Positions 1 through 9,518 are shown, counted from the first letter of the stretch. The stretch is DNA of 64,000 nucleotides from Pseudoalteromonas neustonica (GCF_001653135.1 NZ_BDDS01000002.1:372001-436000); one strand, 5' to 3'. The notes: a model not told the origin generated them from the letters alone. Program-made: numbers and translations.

Positions 1-605
1 AATAGGCTGATCCATTGAATATTTTCGTACGGTTTTACTTCTTCTTCATTTGTTATAAGCGTCGCCGAGCGAATATCCAATATTCTGGAAGTCATATCTG
101 CACGCTCTATCAGTGAACCAAATCGTATAAAAATATAACCCTGATCATGGTTAATCGTCGCATCCAATGCACCAAATATTTGGTGGGCAGCCTCAATGAT
201 CTCTTTTAAGTAATTAAAACGACCACGCTTTGTTAAGCCTTCGTTTTGATTATCTTTGACATAGTAGTACAGTGAATTTATCGCTTCCCATACATCTCTT
301 GGCATTACATCTCGAATAGTACGAGCACTTTCTCGTGCCGAACTGATAGAGTTAAGAATTGATGAACTATTGTCACGTCCCACTAGCAAATATTTTAAAG
401 CATGTTGATCAGAAAAATCAGTATGGTTTTCTTGGTAGTTTTTACGTACACCAATAATATCGATAAGCGGTTGCCAACCAGTGCAAACACCTTTGGGTAA
501 GTCCATCATTAGTAAATTATTAACATTGATAAGACGGGCAATATTTTCTGCACGTTCAATGTAACGAGATACCCAGTATAAAGTTTCACCTACTCTTGAT
601 AACAT
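1..605 (-). CDS. alpha-E domain protein (DUF403), 3' end outside window
   Basis: The reading frame is open from an ATG at 605 to the window edge (about 201 codons), so the C-terminus is missing. It begins MLSRVGETLYWVSRYIERAE, the typical start of alpha-E (DUF403) proteins, an all-helical family found with circularly permuted ATP-grasp proteins and transglutaminases. The same opening pattern (LFWLGRYLERCEN) recurs in the C-terminal half of the 838-residue protein upstream, so the cluster holds one free and one fused alpha-E domain. Its ATG lies 1 bp beyond the stop codon of the ATP-grasp gene, so the two are co-transcribed and probably translationally coupled. Biochemical function is unknown; a partner role for the ATP-grasp enzyme is inferred from constant gene association. 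Confidence 0.85.
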   Translation of the reverse strand, partial: MLSRVGETLYWVSRYIERAENIARLINVNNLLMMDLPKGVCTGWQPLIDIIGVRKNYQENHTDFSDQHALKYLLVGRDNSSSILNSISSARESARTIRDVMPRDVWEAINSLYYYVKDNQNEGLTKRGRFNYLKEIIEAAHQIFGALDATINHDQGYIFIRFGSLIERADMTSRILDIRSATLITNEEEVKPYENIQWISL

Positions 606-606
606 A

Positions 607-2061
607 TTATTTAGCCTCTTCGTCAACAATCCACGTGTCTTTACTGCCACCACCTTGTGATGAATTCACCACGAGCGATCCCTTAACCATTGCAACTCGC
701 GTTAAACCACCCGTTGTAACTTGAGTGTCTTTTCCTGATGATAAAATAAACGGTCTTAAATCTACATGTCGACCATCTGGTTGATTATCATCAAATGTCG
801 GAACCGTTGATAAATCTAATGTTGGTTGTGCGACCCAGTTGCGAGGATCTGCTTTGATTTGCGCGATGCACGCTTCTTGCTCTTGCTTGGTTGATTTGGG
901 ACCAATCAACAATCCGTAGCCACCTGATTCATTGGCTGGTTTTACAACAAGTTTGTCTATATTTTTAATAACATGATCACACTCTTTAGGATCAAGGCAT
1001 TTAAATGTAGGTACATTAGCAATTTTGGCCTCTTCTCCTAAGTAATATTTAATCATATCGGGAACATAGGCATAAACAACCTTATCATCAGCAACACCTG
1101 CACCTGGCGCATTAACTAAAGCCACATTGCCTTTAGACCAGGCACGCATTAAGCCAGCAACGCCGAGTTGAGACTCTGGTAAAAAGGCTTCTGGGTCTAA
1201 AAACAAGTCATCTATACGGCGATAAATTACATCTACTCGTTGAAGTCCTGTTATTGTTCTCATATATACACAGTCGTCTTTTTCAACAACGAGATCGCGC
1301 CCTTCAACTAATTCACATCCCATCTCTTGGGCAAGGTAACAATGCTCAAAGTAAGCCGAATTAAACACCCCCGGGGTTAATACAACTACCTCCGGTTTAT
1401 CATCTGGGCGAGGAGACATGGCAGCTAACATATCAAATAACTGAGAAGGGTAATCATCTACAGGTAAAATAGACACTTCTTCAAATAGCTCAGGAAATAC
1501 GCGCTTCATAACAGAGCGATTTTCCAGCATATAAGAAACCCCAGACGGAACACGCAGGTTATCCTCCAATACATACATGGTGCCATTGCCATCACGTACT
1601 AGATCTGAGCCACAAATATGCGCCCATATTTTATTTGGCGGATTAATACCAACACATTGCTTACGAAAATTCACCGATTTTTCTAATAAACCTTTGGGGA
1701 AAATACCGTCTTTTATTATTTTTTGATCGTGGTATAAATCATCTATAAATAGATTAAGTGCTTCAACACGCTGCTTTAAACCAGTCTCAACACTTTGCCA
1801 TTCTTTTTTGCCAATAGTACGAGGAATGATATCAAACGGCCATGCTCTATCGATCATGTTACCTTCATTGTAAACAGTGAAAGTAATGCCCATTTCTTTG
1901 ATGGCTAAATCAGCAACTGCCCTGGCTTTGACCAGCTCTTCCGCCGATAAACTCGAGAAGAATTGCGCTAATTGTTTTCCGTGTGTTCTGATATTTCCTT
2001 TGGCATCAATTAATTCATCAAAAAAACCATTTGTTTGGTACTCTTTCCAATCAATTTTCAT
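607..2061 (-). CDS. circularly permuted type 2 ATP-grasp protein
   Basis: The 484-residue protein belongs to the circularly permuted ATP-grasp family (DUF404/DUF407, COG2308), predicted to form amide or peptide bonds using ATP. Visible motifs are YVLEDNLRVPSGVSYMLENR at about 163-182, VVKPANESGGYG at 372-383 (ATP-binding strand and glycine loop), GGLTRVA at 451-457 and SSQGGGSKDTW at 467-477. All expected motifs are present, so this copy should be active. The ATG at 2061 has an AGGTGAG ribosome-binding site about 8 bases upstream. It lies between the 292-residue transglutaminase and the alpha-E gene. The substrate is unknown; an amino-acid or peptide ligase role comes from the fold. Confidence 0.88.
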   Translation of the reverse strand: MKIDWKEYQTNGFFDELIDAKGNIRTHGKQLAQFFSSLSAEELVKARAVADLAIKEMGITFTVYNEGNMIDRAWPFDIIPRTIGKKEWQSVETGLKQRVEALNLFIDDLYHDQKIIKDGIFPKGLLEKSVNFRKQCVGINPPNKIWAHICGSDLVRDGNGTMYVLEDNLRVPSGVSYMLENRSVMKRVFPELFEEVSILPVDDYPSQLFDMLAAMSPRPDDKPEVVVLTPGVFNSAYFEHCYLAQEMGCELVEGRDLVVEKDDCVYMRTITGLQRVDVIYRRIDDLFLDPEAFLPESQLGVAGLMRAWSKGNVALVNAPGAGVADDKVVYAYVPDMIKYYLGEEAKIANVPTFKCLDPKECDHVIKNIDKLVVKPANESGGYGLLIGPKSTKQEQEACIAQIKADPRNWVAQPTLDLSTVPTFDDNQPDGRHVDLRPFILSSGKDTQVTTGGLTRVAMVKGSLVVNSSQGGGSKDTWIVDEEAK

Positions 2062-2103
2062 ACACTACTCACCTTATCCATCATTACTATGACGTTATTT
2101 AAT

Positions 2104-2982
2104 TTATTCTAATCGAATCATATCCACAGCTACGTCCAGCAGCTGACTACCGCCGCCAAACACGACTCCTTTGAGAGGAGTCACATCAGAAAAATCTCGC
2201 CCTACAGCGAGCGTAATATGCTGACCGCATGGCAATACATTGTTAGTAGGATCAAAATCAACCCAGCCAATATTTGGGATAAACACGCCAAACCAAGCAT
2301 GAGTCGCATCTGCTCCCTCTAATTTCACTTCTCCCTCTGGCGGCATCGTTTCAATATACCCACTGACGTACCTTCCAGCTAAACCAATACTGCGCAAGCA
2401 CGCAATTGCAAAGTGCGCAAAGTCTTGGCAAACGCCTCTTTTTTGTGAAAAAACAACACTCAACGGGGTGCTAATAGTTGTAAAACCAGGATCATAATGA
2501 AACTCATGAAAAATCCTTGCCATCAAATCTTTACATGCGGCAATAATTGTTACTTCAGGCTTAAACGAGATTAATGCATAGTCTTTTATGCCATCATCAA
2601 TAGGAATAAGCCCTGAGGGTAATACAAACTCAGAGGTTTTTAACAGCTCAGTAGTATTTGGCTTAGCCAATAAATTACGTACATCTTGCCATGGGACGTC
2701 TACTCGTTTTAAATTGTCGTTCGCATCGATTAACAACTCAACCTCACTAATCATAGTTACTTTGAGTTTTTTATGCTGTATTGCTATTTCAAATGCGGTT
2801 ACTTGGTTATTAAAGTAATCACTAAATGATCGTATGTAATTGGGTGTTGGTTCAATTTCAATACGACTACTGTGGCATATTTGCCCACGGTTTGTTTTTG
2901 GTGTTAATCGGGCTTGGTTTTGACATAAACTGACATAGTCAGCATAGTTATAGGTTGTTGAATGTTTTATTTTATATTTCAC
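2104..2982 (-). CDS. transglutaminase-like cysteine peptidase family protein
   Basis: The 292-residue protein has an N-terminal bacterial transglutaminase-like domain (residues 1-90) followed by the transglutaminase core. The Cys-His-Asp triad is visible as C185 in GVCQDFAH, H228 in THAWFGVF and D244 in VDFDPT. No signal peptide is seen, so it is probably cytoplasmic. The start is GTG at 2982, and the GTGA overlaps the stop of the upstream 838-residue gene by 4 bases, which indicates translational coupling. Proteins of this fold may act as peptidases, amidases or cross-linking enzymes. Here the partner ATP-grasp ligases suggest processing of, or transfer onto, a peptide product. The specific reaction is not known. 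Confidence 0.87.
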   Translation of the reverse strand: MKYKIKHSTTYNYADYVSLCQNQARLTPKTNRGQICHSSRIEIEPTPNYIRSFSDYFNNQVTAFEIAIQHKKLKVTMISEVELLIDANDNLKRVDVPWQDVRNLLAKPNTTELLKTSEFVLPSGLIPIDDGIKDYALISFKPEVTIIAACKDLMARIFHEFHYDPGFTTISTPLSVVFSQKRGVCQDFAHFAIACLRSIGLAGRYVSGYIETMPPEGEVKLEGADATHAWFGVFIPNIGWVDFDPTNNVLPCGQHITLAVGRDFSDVTPLKGVVFGGGSQLLDVAVDMIRLE

Positions 2983-5495
2983 GATTGAGCTTGCTCAATA
3001 TTAGTCCAGTTTAATTTGTTTGCGGTCTGAGTATGTGAAAAATATTGCAGTAACAACACATCGCAAAACGTTTCTAAATTCATCCGCGTGTTATGATTAA
3101 ATTCTATTAATTGCTTACGCAACCCACCATCACTTTTTTGTAAGTAATCTTTTTCAGTTACATAACAACTTGTTTTAGATAATAATATAGCTTTTTCATG
3201 TGCCGCAATTACTCCTTGACGTCGCTTATTAGGTAAATGAATACACAGCTGATGAATTTGCTCTAATTGAAATAATATTGAACGCGGATACTCCGCATCT
3301 AAAAGTAATAACTCCAACCCAGTACCAATGGTTTGATACACTCTATAACGACGCTTATGCGTAATTAAACTCACTTGGCAGCTTAGCGCAACTTCAAGCA
3401 AACCGAGTTCTTCTGGCTCTTCTAATTCTTGAGTTAACAAAGCTGCACTTAACGATGTTATTTGCATGCTTCGTTCAACTCGTCGCCCCATTTCTAATAA
3501 AAACCAGCCATTACTATTTGGCATACAATCGGTGATAGAACCATTAAACGCCATAATCGTACCAATAACGTTGTCTAAGCTACTTTGCATAGCGCGAGTT
3601 GGCACGTTGAGGTTAATATTCTTAAATATTTTAATTTGATCATTAATGCTGTCTATAATTCGCCGACTATCATGAGATAATAGCTCTTGTATTTGTACAG
3701 ACGCATTGGCGATATACTTGAGTGTATTAACAATACTGCCTGCGCATTGCTCATCTGCTAACAGTTTAAATGCGGCTTCTTTGGAAAAGCTAACATCAGG
3801 TAGCTCACGTGTTAAATCAGGTTCAATATACGGATACACGATATATTGCAGATTAATCGCATTCAAAAGTCTCGCTACAATATTTTGCCTTATTAAATCG
3901 GGATAAATAGAAAGCTCAGTGTATTTATCGATAAAAATACGTAAAATACGAATGGTATTTTCACATCGCTCTAAGTACCTGCCTAGCCAGAATAGATGCT
4001 CTGCCGTACGACTTGAGACCACGCCTTCTAATAAAGTGACGTCCATTCTTTTTCTGATCGGGGCAATATTATGCTCACTGGCCTCAATGCGATCGGCGGT
4101 ATTTATCCACGTATCTTTTATCCAACCTGAGACGTGTGGATCACTGCTTGTTTCGTTAGAAAAACATAATGCTGAGGGTAAAACCTCTATGCCATTTTCT
4201 GTTGTTAATGCATAACAGCGAAATACAACCGGTCTAGCAACTAGCTGACCATCATGCCAAAATGGCGCACTGCTAAACGATGGTTTTTCTTGGAAAAAAT
4301 AATTATCAGGATCATTACTAATAAGTAATTTAATTTCCTGCTCATCAAGAACCCCGTCTAACTTTAGTTTCGGGTTTAAATGACACAACAGTTCAAGATT
4401 ATCCCATGATAATTTTTTAGCCTCTAAGACACTATAGTAATTAGGCTCTCCAAGTAACAATGGCTGCTTTAGAAGGTACTGTGATAAATCTGCTAGATGA
4501 CTCTTGATAGAAGAAGACGATAATACGCCGCTACCAAAAGGATTTAATACCTTAACCGATCCTTCTCGTACTGCCTGTAGTAAACCAGGAATACCATGCA
4601 GTGAATATTCTGTTTGCTCTAATGAGTCAATACTACGGTCTGTAACCCAACGCAAAATAACATTTACTTTCCCCAGCCCTTGCAACGACTTTAAACACAC
4701 TTCCCCACCACGCACAGTAAGATCGGCGCTTTGTACTAATGTGTAGCCAAAATAAGTAGAGAGAAAAGCGTGTTCATTGTAGTTAGGATCGTCGATCCCT
4801 TGTGTAAGAATGACGATCCGTGGGTCATCCATATAATGGGTATATTCATCAATCCCTTCTTGAAATAGATTTAAAAACTCTTTGATTTGCTGAACGTTGC
4901 AATCGGCAAACTCTTCGGCCATTACACGTCTTGCGATAATACGATTTTTAAGTAGCAAGCCTAAACCTAATGGGCACTGACAATGATCGGCAAGTACTTT
5001 AAATTCACCCGCGGATGTTCGGTAAACATCAAGCGCCGTAAAGAAAAGAGATAACTCATTACTTGGTAAACTAAAACCTTCACGTAAATAATTTGGATCC
5101 TGAAATAATTGCTGTGCTGGAATATGCCCATCAACGAGAAGTGTTTGATCGCCGTAGATATCTTGCTGTATTAGATTTAATAAACGGGTTCGTTGTTTAA
5201 TGCCTTCTTCAAGTATTGCCCAATCCGATTTTGATAACATAAAAGGCAATGGGTCAAAATGCCATTGCTTATTACTTTCGTTTTTTATATTACCATTTTG
5301 AAGTAGCTGCCTAATTTCAATAGCACGACTATTTACATCATCCGCTGTTAAACTTGCTAAGCGGTTAAACAAGGTATCCCAATGCGCTGGGTTTGAGCCA
5401 CTGTGATTTGCAAGTTCATCATGAACATGTGTTTTATTAAGATATAAAGATAACCAGCTAGGCAACTCTGGCATCGTATTTGTATTTATATACAA
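2979..5495 (-). CDS. circularly permuted ATP-grasp / alpha-E fusion protein, ATP-grasp half degenerate
   Basis: The 838-residue protein has an ATP-grasp-like region (about 80-470) followed by an alpha-E domain (about 490-830, opening with AEHLFWLGRYLERCEN). Compared with the 484-residue paralogue in the same cluster, it reads LADHCQCPLGLG where the paralogue has LEDNLRVPSGVS. It lacks the VVKPANESGGYG strand-loop (a gap of roughly 28 residues near 380-400) and lacks the SSQGGG motif near the end. The ATP-grasp half is therefore probably inactive or altered. The start chosen is TTG at 5495 because GGAG lies at 5507-5510, 11 bases upstream; an ATG at 5474 has no ribosome-binding site. The stop overlaps the next gene by 4 bases. 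Confidence 0.85.
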   Translation of the reverse strand: MYINTNTMPELPSWLSLYLNKTHVHDELANHSGSNPAHWDTLFNRLASLTADDVNSRAIEIRQLLQNGNIKNESNKQWHFDPLPFMLSKSDWAILEEGIKQRTRLLNLIQQDIYGDQTLLVDGHIPAQQLFQDPNYLREGFSLPSNELSLFFTALDVYRTSAGEFKVLADHCQCPLGLGLLLKNRIIARRVMAEEFADCNVQQIKEFLNLFQEGIDEYTHYMDDPRIVILTQGIDDPNYNEHAFLSTYFGYTLVQSADLTVRGGEVCLKSLQGLGKVNVILRWVTDRSIDSLEQTEYSLHGIPGLLQAVREGSVKVLNPFGSGVLSSSSIKSHLADLSQYLLKQPLLLGEPNYYSVLEAKKLSWDNLELLCHLNPKLKLDGVLDEQEIKLLISNDPDNYFFQEKPSFSSAPFWHDGQLVARPVVFRCYALTTENGIEVLPSALCFSNETSSDPHVSGWIKDTWINTADRIEASEHNIAPIRKRMDVTLLEGVVSSRTAEHLFWLGRYLERCENTIRILRIFIDKYTELSIYPDLIRQNIVARLLNAINLQYIVYPYIEPDLTRELPDVSFSKEAAFKLLADEQCAGSIVNTLKYIANASVQIQELLSHDSRRIIDSINDQIKIFKNINLNVPTRAMQSSLDNVIGTIMAFNGSITDCMPNSNGWFLLEMGRRVERSMQITSLSAALLTQELEEPEELGLLEVALSCQVSLITHKRRYRVYQTIGTGLELLLLDAEYPRSILFQLEQIHQLCIHLPNKRRQGVIAAHEKAILLSKTSCYVTEKDYLQKSDGGLRKQLIEFNHNTRMNLETFCDVLLLQYFSHTQTANKLNWTNIEQAQS

Positions 5496-5538
5496 GCTGA
5501 ACGTGCTCCAATTTATAGTAATTAGCCAACATCAATGC

Positions 5539-5573
5539 GCCGTTTTACAATGTGAAATACACAGTAAAACGGC
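5539..5573 (-). repeat. intercistronic hairpin between two cluster genes
   Basis: GCCGTTTTAC (5539-5548) pairs perfectly with GTAAAACGGC (5564-5573), and the loop contains a second TGTG/CACA pairing. No T-tract follows on the minus strand, so it is not a classical terminator. It lies in the 101-base gap between the 1103-residue and 838-residue genes and could set the mRNA ratio by processing or stabilisation (inference). Confidence 0.6.
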
Positions 5574-5596
5574 ATATTCCCAACAACTATCTATGC

Positions 5597-8500
5597 TTAT
5601 TTAAAGCTTGGCTGCCTGCGTAAGTCTAATGTATTTGGATAATCCGAATTCATACTTTCCTCATCTGGTACTACGTATTCATTCACATTTTGCACAGCTT
5701 GAAAGCTATGTGTAACCGCAGAAGGACTCCAGCTAGGCTCTGTAGATGCCAATAACGATGGTGTATGACCATGCTCCCAAAACCTGGCAACGCGGCGTCC
5801 TTCAGCCTCAAATGCGTTAACCGGAAGCGTTTCAGGGTTACGACCACCAGCATGACTTACATGGTACACAAAACCGCCAACAGAGCGCCCTTCCCATGTA
5901 TCAATCAGATCAAATACCAAGGGTGCATGAACACCTATTGTAGGGTGAAGAGCTGTGGGGGGCTGCCACGCTCTATATCGGATCCCAGCGACCATTTCAT
6001 CTTTTGCTTTTCCTTTTACGGGTCGCAATGGCACTCTTCGGCCGTTACAACTGACGATATAGCGGTCACTCATTGTCCCTTGTACTTTTATTTGTACTCG
6101 CTCAAGTGAGGAATCAACATAGCGTGCTGTACCCGAGGCACTCGCCTCTTCACCCAGTACATGCCAAGGTTCAATAGCTGTTCGTAATTCGAGTGTGACG
6201 TTATCAAGCTCACGCGTACCACAAACAGGGAACCTAAACTCGAAAAATGGGTTAAGCCAACTTAATTGAAATTGAAAACCAGCTTGTTGTAGATCACGAC
6301 TTACTTCTGCTAAATCGTTCTCAACATATTGTGGTAATAAAAATTTATCGTGTAATTCTGTACCCCAACGAATTAATGGCTTGTGATAAGGCTTTTTCCA
6401 AAACCATGCAAGCAAAGTTCGTAGCAATAGCATTTGTACTAGGCTCATTTGTGAATGCGGTGGCATCTCAAAGCCCCTGAACTCAACAATACCTAAACGC
6501 CCAGTTGCTGAGTCAGGTGAATATAATTTATCAATACAAAATTCTGCACGATGTGTATTACCCGTTAGGTCGACTAATAAATTACGAAGTAATCTATCGA
6601 CTAGCCAAGGTTCTGGCACTTCCCCTTCTGGCATATGAGAGAAAGCAATTTCAAGCTCATAAAGTACTTCATCTCTGGCTTCATCTACGCGAGGTGCTTG
6701 GCTTGTAGGCCCAATAAATAAACCTGAAAATAGATACGATAAACCAGGGTGGTGCTGCCAATAGGTAATAAAGCTTCTTAAAATATCAGGCCGACGTAAG
6801 AACGGACTTTGTTCAGGCGTTTCACCACCGAGAGTGACATGGTTACCGCCACCGGTTCCGGTATGACGACCATCCGCCATAAATTTGTCCGTTCCTAACC
6901 GGCATTCTTTTGCTAAGCCGTATAAGGTGGTTGTGCGGTCAACTAATTGATCCCACGATGTAGATGGATGAATATTAACCTCAATAACACCGGGGTCTGG
7001 CGTTACCGCATATTTCTCAACACGACTATCTTTAGGTGGACTATAACCCTCTATGACTAAAGGCATTTTCAATTTTTTAGCAACAGCTTCTATACTGTTT
7101 AATAGTCCCATATAATGTTCAAAATGACTTGTAGGCGGCATAAACAGGTATAATCGCCCCTCTCTTACTTCCATGACAAGCGCAGTTTTTACCATTTCTT
7201 GACCAATAAATCCCTTTTTAAGCTTTTTAGGCTTGCTAAAGGTGTCTGGTATATCAAATGGGTCGCGATCAATTATATTGCCACTCCAATCAAGGCTATC
7301 TAAAGGTAGACGGTAGCCTAGCGGTGATTCACCCGGTAATAAAAAGCAGTAACCACGCTTAAATTCCCATGTACAAGATTGCCAACAATTTTTACTGTCA
7401 TTCCACTTCAAAGGAAGCACATACCCGACAGGCTTTTCAATGCCTTTATCCATTTTTGCTAAAAAGCCTTTTCGGCTCATAGCATTAAGTAACTCAGGTT
7501 GATCAGGTTTTATCTCTGTTGGTAGAGAAGCCTCTTGCCACATATGATACAAAATATCTTCATAGGCCGTGGTGAGTGCTTTATTATCTAATCCCAATGA
7601 TTCACATAATGTGTCGGCGAATTTTTTGGTATCTGTATGATCGTATTTATAGTCTTTATTAGGATCCGCTAATAATGTTGCATCTTGCCAGAGTGGCTCA
7701 CCGTCTTTGCGCCAATAACACGCATACTGCCAACGCGGTAAAGGTTCACCTGGATACCATTTACCTTGTCCATAATGCGTAAAGCCGCCTTTTGTGTAAA
7801 CCTTGTTCATTTCTACAAATAGGTTTTGCGCAAGGACACGCTTTTCTTTGCCATCTGCGTCTGTGTTCCACTGGGGATGCTCCATATCATCGATAGAAAT
7901 AAATGTCGGCTCGCCCCCCATAGTAAGATGTATGTCTTCTTCTTGGTAAACATTATCAACATGCTGACCTAAGCGATTAATTGCAGCCCATTGCGCCTCA
8001 GAATATGGTTTAGTTACTCGAGGGTCTTCATGAACACGCGTTACTTTGTTGTAGAAACTAAATTCTGATTTACAATCGTCAATGCCGCCAGTAACTGGGG
8101 CAGCTGAGCTTGGCTCAGGCGTGCAAGCAAGCGGTATGTGTCCTTCACCTGCAAACAAGCCTGATGTAGGATCAAGCCCTATCCAACCCGCCCCCGGAAT
8201 ATACACTTCAGTCCAGGCATGTAAATCTGTAAAATCTTCTTCGGGACCACTTGGCCCATCTAATGATTTTTGATCTGAAGTTAATTGCACTAAGTATCCC
8301 GATACAAACCGAGACGCGAGCCCTAGGTGACGAAACAATTGCACAAGTAACCAAGCAGAATCACGGCATGAACCAGTTTGTTTAGTGATTGTTTCATTTG
8401 CTGTTTGTACGCCGGGCTCTAAACGAATGCCGTAACCGACTAAATTATATATAGCCTGATTAATGGCCACTAGATAATCAACGCTTCTTAACGGTTCTTT

Positions 8501-8908
8501 AGGCTGCAAAGAGTTAATTAATTCTAAAAATTTTGGGCTGGCTTTACGTTTTTTAAGATAGGGAGCCAATTCAGATTTTGAAACCGCATCATATACAAAT
8601 GGGAACTCTTCTGCGTAATCTTCCAAAAAGAAATCAAATGGATTAATTACAGTCATTTCAGCGACTAAATCAACTGTAAAACTGAATTCTGTGGTCGGTT
8701 TATTAAACACAACTCTTGCTTGGTAGTTTCCAAAAGGATCTTGCTGCCAATTTATGTAGTGATCTTCTGGTACTATTTTTATTGAATAACTTTTAATTTT
8801 AGTTCGGCTATGAGGCGCCGGGCGAAGGCGAAATATATGCGGTCCCATATTGACTGACCGATCGTATTTGTACTGAGTATGGTGCGAAATACCAACTGTA
8901 ATCGTCAT
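5597..8908 (-). CDS. transglutaminase / DUF2126 fusion protein
   Basis: The 1103-residue protein starts with a transglutaminase module: N-terminal beta domain (1-95), then a core with C181 (TGSCRDSAW), H230 (DLHAWTEVY) and D246 (WIGLDPTSG). From about residue 290 to the end it carries the long DUF2126 region, with segments such as GEPTFISIDD, DGRHTGTGGGNHVTLGG and EFRGFEMPPH. Such proteins are commonly about 1100 residues, so this one is full length. DUF2126 resembles glutamine-synthetase-like/amidoligase enzymes in some published fold predictions (from memory); that assignment is tentative. It is the first gene of the five-gene minus-strand cluster. The ATG at 8908 has AAAGGGAT just upstream. 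Confidence 0.87.
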   Translation of the reverse strand: MTITVGISHHTQYKYDRSVNMGPHIFRLRPAPHSRTKIKSYSIKIVPEDHYINWQQDPFGNYQARVVFNKPTTEFSFTVDLVAEMTVINPFDFFLEDYAEEFPFVYDAVSKSELAPYLKKRKASPKFLELINSLQPKEPLRSVDYLVAINQAIYNLVGYGIRLEPGVQTANETITKQTGSCRDSAWLLVQLFRHLGLASRFVSGYLVQLTSDQKSLDGPSGPEEDFTDLHAWTEVYIPGAGWIGLDPTSGLFAGEGHIPLACTPEPSSAAPVTGGIDDCKSEFSFYNKVTRVHEDPRVTKPYSEAQWAAINRLGQHVDNVYQEEDIHLTMGGEPTFISIDDMEHPQWNTDADGKEKRVLAQNLFVEMNKVYTKGGFTHYGQGKWYPGEPLPRWQYACYWRKDGEPLWQDATLLADPNKDYKYDHTDTKKFADTLCESLGLDNKALTTAYEDILYHMWQEASLPTEIKPDQPELLNAMSRKGFLAKMDKGIEKPVGYVLPLKWNDSKNCWQSCTWEFKRGYCFLLPGESPLGYRLPLDSLDWSGNIIDRDPFDIPDTFSKPKKLKKGFIGQEMVKTALVMEVREGRLYLFMPPTSHFEHYMGLLNSIEAVAKKLKMPLVIEGYSPPKDSRVEKYAVTPDPGVIEVNIHPSTSWDQLVDRTTTLYGLAKECRLGTDKFMADGRHTGTGGGNHVTLGGETPEQSPFLRRPDILRSFITYWQHHPGLSYLFSGLFIGPTSQAPRVDEARDEVLYELEIAFSHMPEGEVPEPWLVDRLLRNLLVDLTGNTHRAEFCIDKLYSPDSATGRLGIVEFRGFEMPPHSQMSLVQMLLLRTLLAWFWKKPYHKPLIRWGTELHDKFLLPQYVENDLAEVSRDLQQAGFQFQLSWLNPFFEFRFPVCGTRELDNVTLELRTAIEPWHVLGEEASASGTARYVDSSLERVQIKVQGTMSDRYIVSCNGRRVPLRPVKGKAKDEMVAGIRYRAWQPPTALHPTIGVHAPLVFDLIDTWEGRSVGGFVYHVSHAGGRNPETLPVNAFEAEGRRVARFWEHGHTPSLLASTEPSWSPSAVTHSFQAVQNVNEYVVPDEESMNSDYPNTLDLRRQPSFK

Positions 8909-9048
8909 CTATTAATCCCTTTTATAATGTATAGTCATAACATAGCGCATATAAATATGACTTGGCCTAATTTCATTCAGTAATTCTTGTATAAGTACAC
9001 TTACCAGTTTTGTACTTTATATACATAGCCACTTAAAAACACAGACTA

Positions 9049-9133
9049 TGCAATTATCATTTTGGCCTAATTAATAGGAAGACACGTTAATTAAATATAT
9101 TTGTAATTTTTTTGATATTGCAATTATCATTTT
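9049..9133. repeat. 15-base direct repeat pair
   Basis: TGCAATTATCATTTT occurs at 9049-9063 and again at 9119-9133, 70 bases apart start to start. The ATTATCATTTTC part loosely resembles half of a Fur operator. A role as paired regulator sites is inference. Confidence 0.6.
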
Positions 9134-9326
9134 CAATCGTAAGGTCCGCACACTAACGGAGAGTTATTAATTTTAAATCAGCAACTTAATCGATTTTATA
9201 GATAACTCAGCAATAAAAAATGAAACACTTCAACTGCTATTCGAGCAAAATAGGCATGACTAATCATTGCATATCTATCTATAATAAAACTAAAAAAATA
9301 GTTCATAATAAAGCTGCGAGTAAATT

Positions 9327-9343
9327 CTATAACAATGTTATAG
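9327..9343. promoter_or_regulatory. perfect 17-base palindrome, candidate operator
   Basis: CTATAACAATGTTATAG is self-complementary except for its central base. It lies about 175 bases upstream of the SHOCT gene start. Its half-sites are those of a Zur box in inverted order, so Zur binding is not implied. The cognate regulator is unknown. Confidence 0.5.
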
Positions 9344-9392
9344 TGGATCGATTTTTAATCACTTACGTTACATCAAAGTTAACAAGCCCAGT

Positions 9393-9417
9393 AAAATAAA
9401 ACAAGCTGTTTTATTTT
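9393..9417. other. AT-rich hairpin in leader of SHOCT gene
   Basis: AAAATAAAACA (9393-9403) pairs perfectly with TGTTTTATTTT (9407-9417) around a 3-base loop. It could be a 5' UTR structure or weak terminator; no more can be said. Confidence 0.45.
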
Positions 9418-9518
9418 CAAGGTGTTAGTTTTGTTATCACCCACGCCTAGGCTAAAGCGTGCATTACCATTTCTATTCATATTTAAAACAAACCAATTTA
9501 CCAATAGGATATTTTCGT

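Larger units (their letters stand above)
8909..9518. promoter_or_regulatory. 610-base AT-rich divergent intergenic region
   Basis: No credible gene is seen on either strand. It must hold the promoters for the minus-strand ATP-grasp cluster and for the plus-strand SHOCT gene. It contains a 15-base direct repeat, a perfect 17-base palindrome and an AT-rich hairpin, listed separately. The length and density of repeats suggest regulated expression, but no consensus promoter could be assigned with confidence. Confidence 0.6.
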
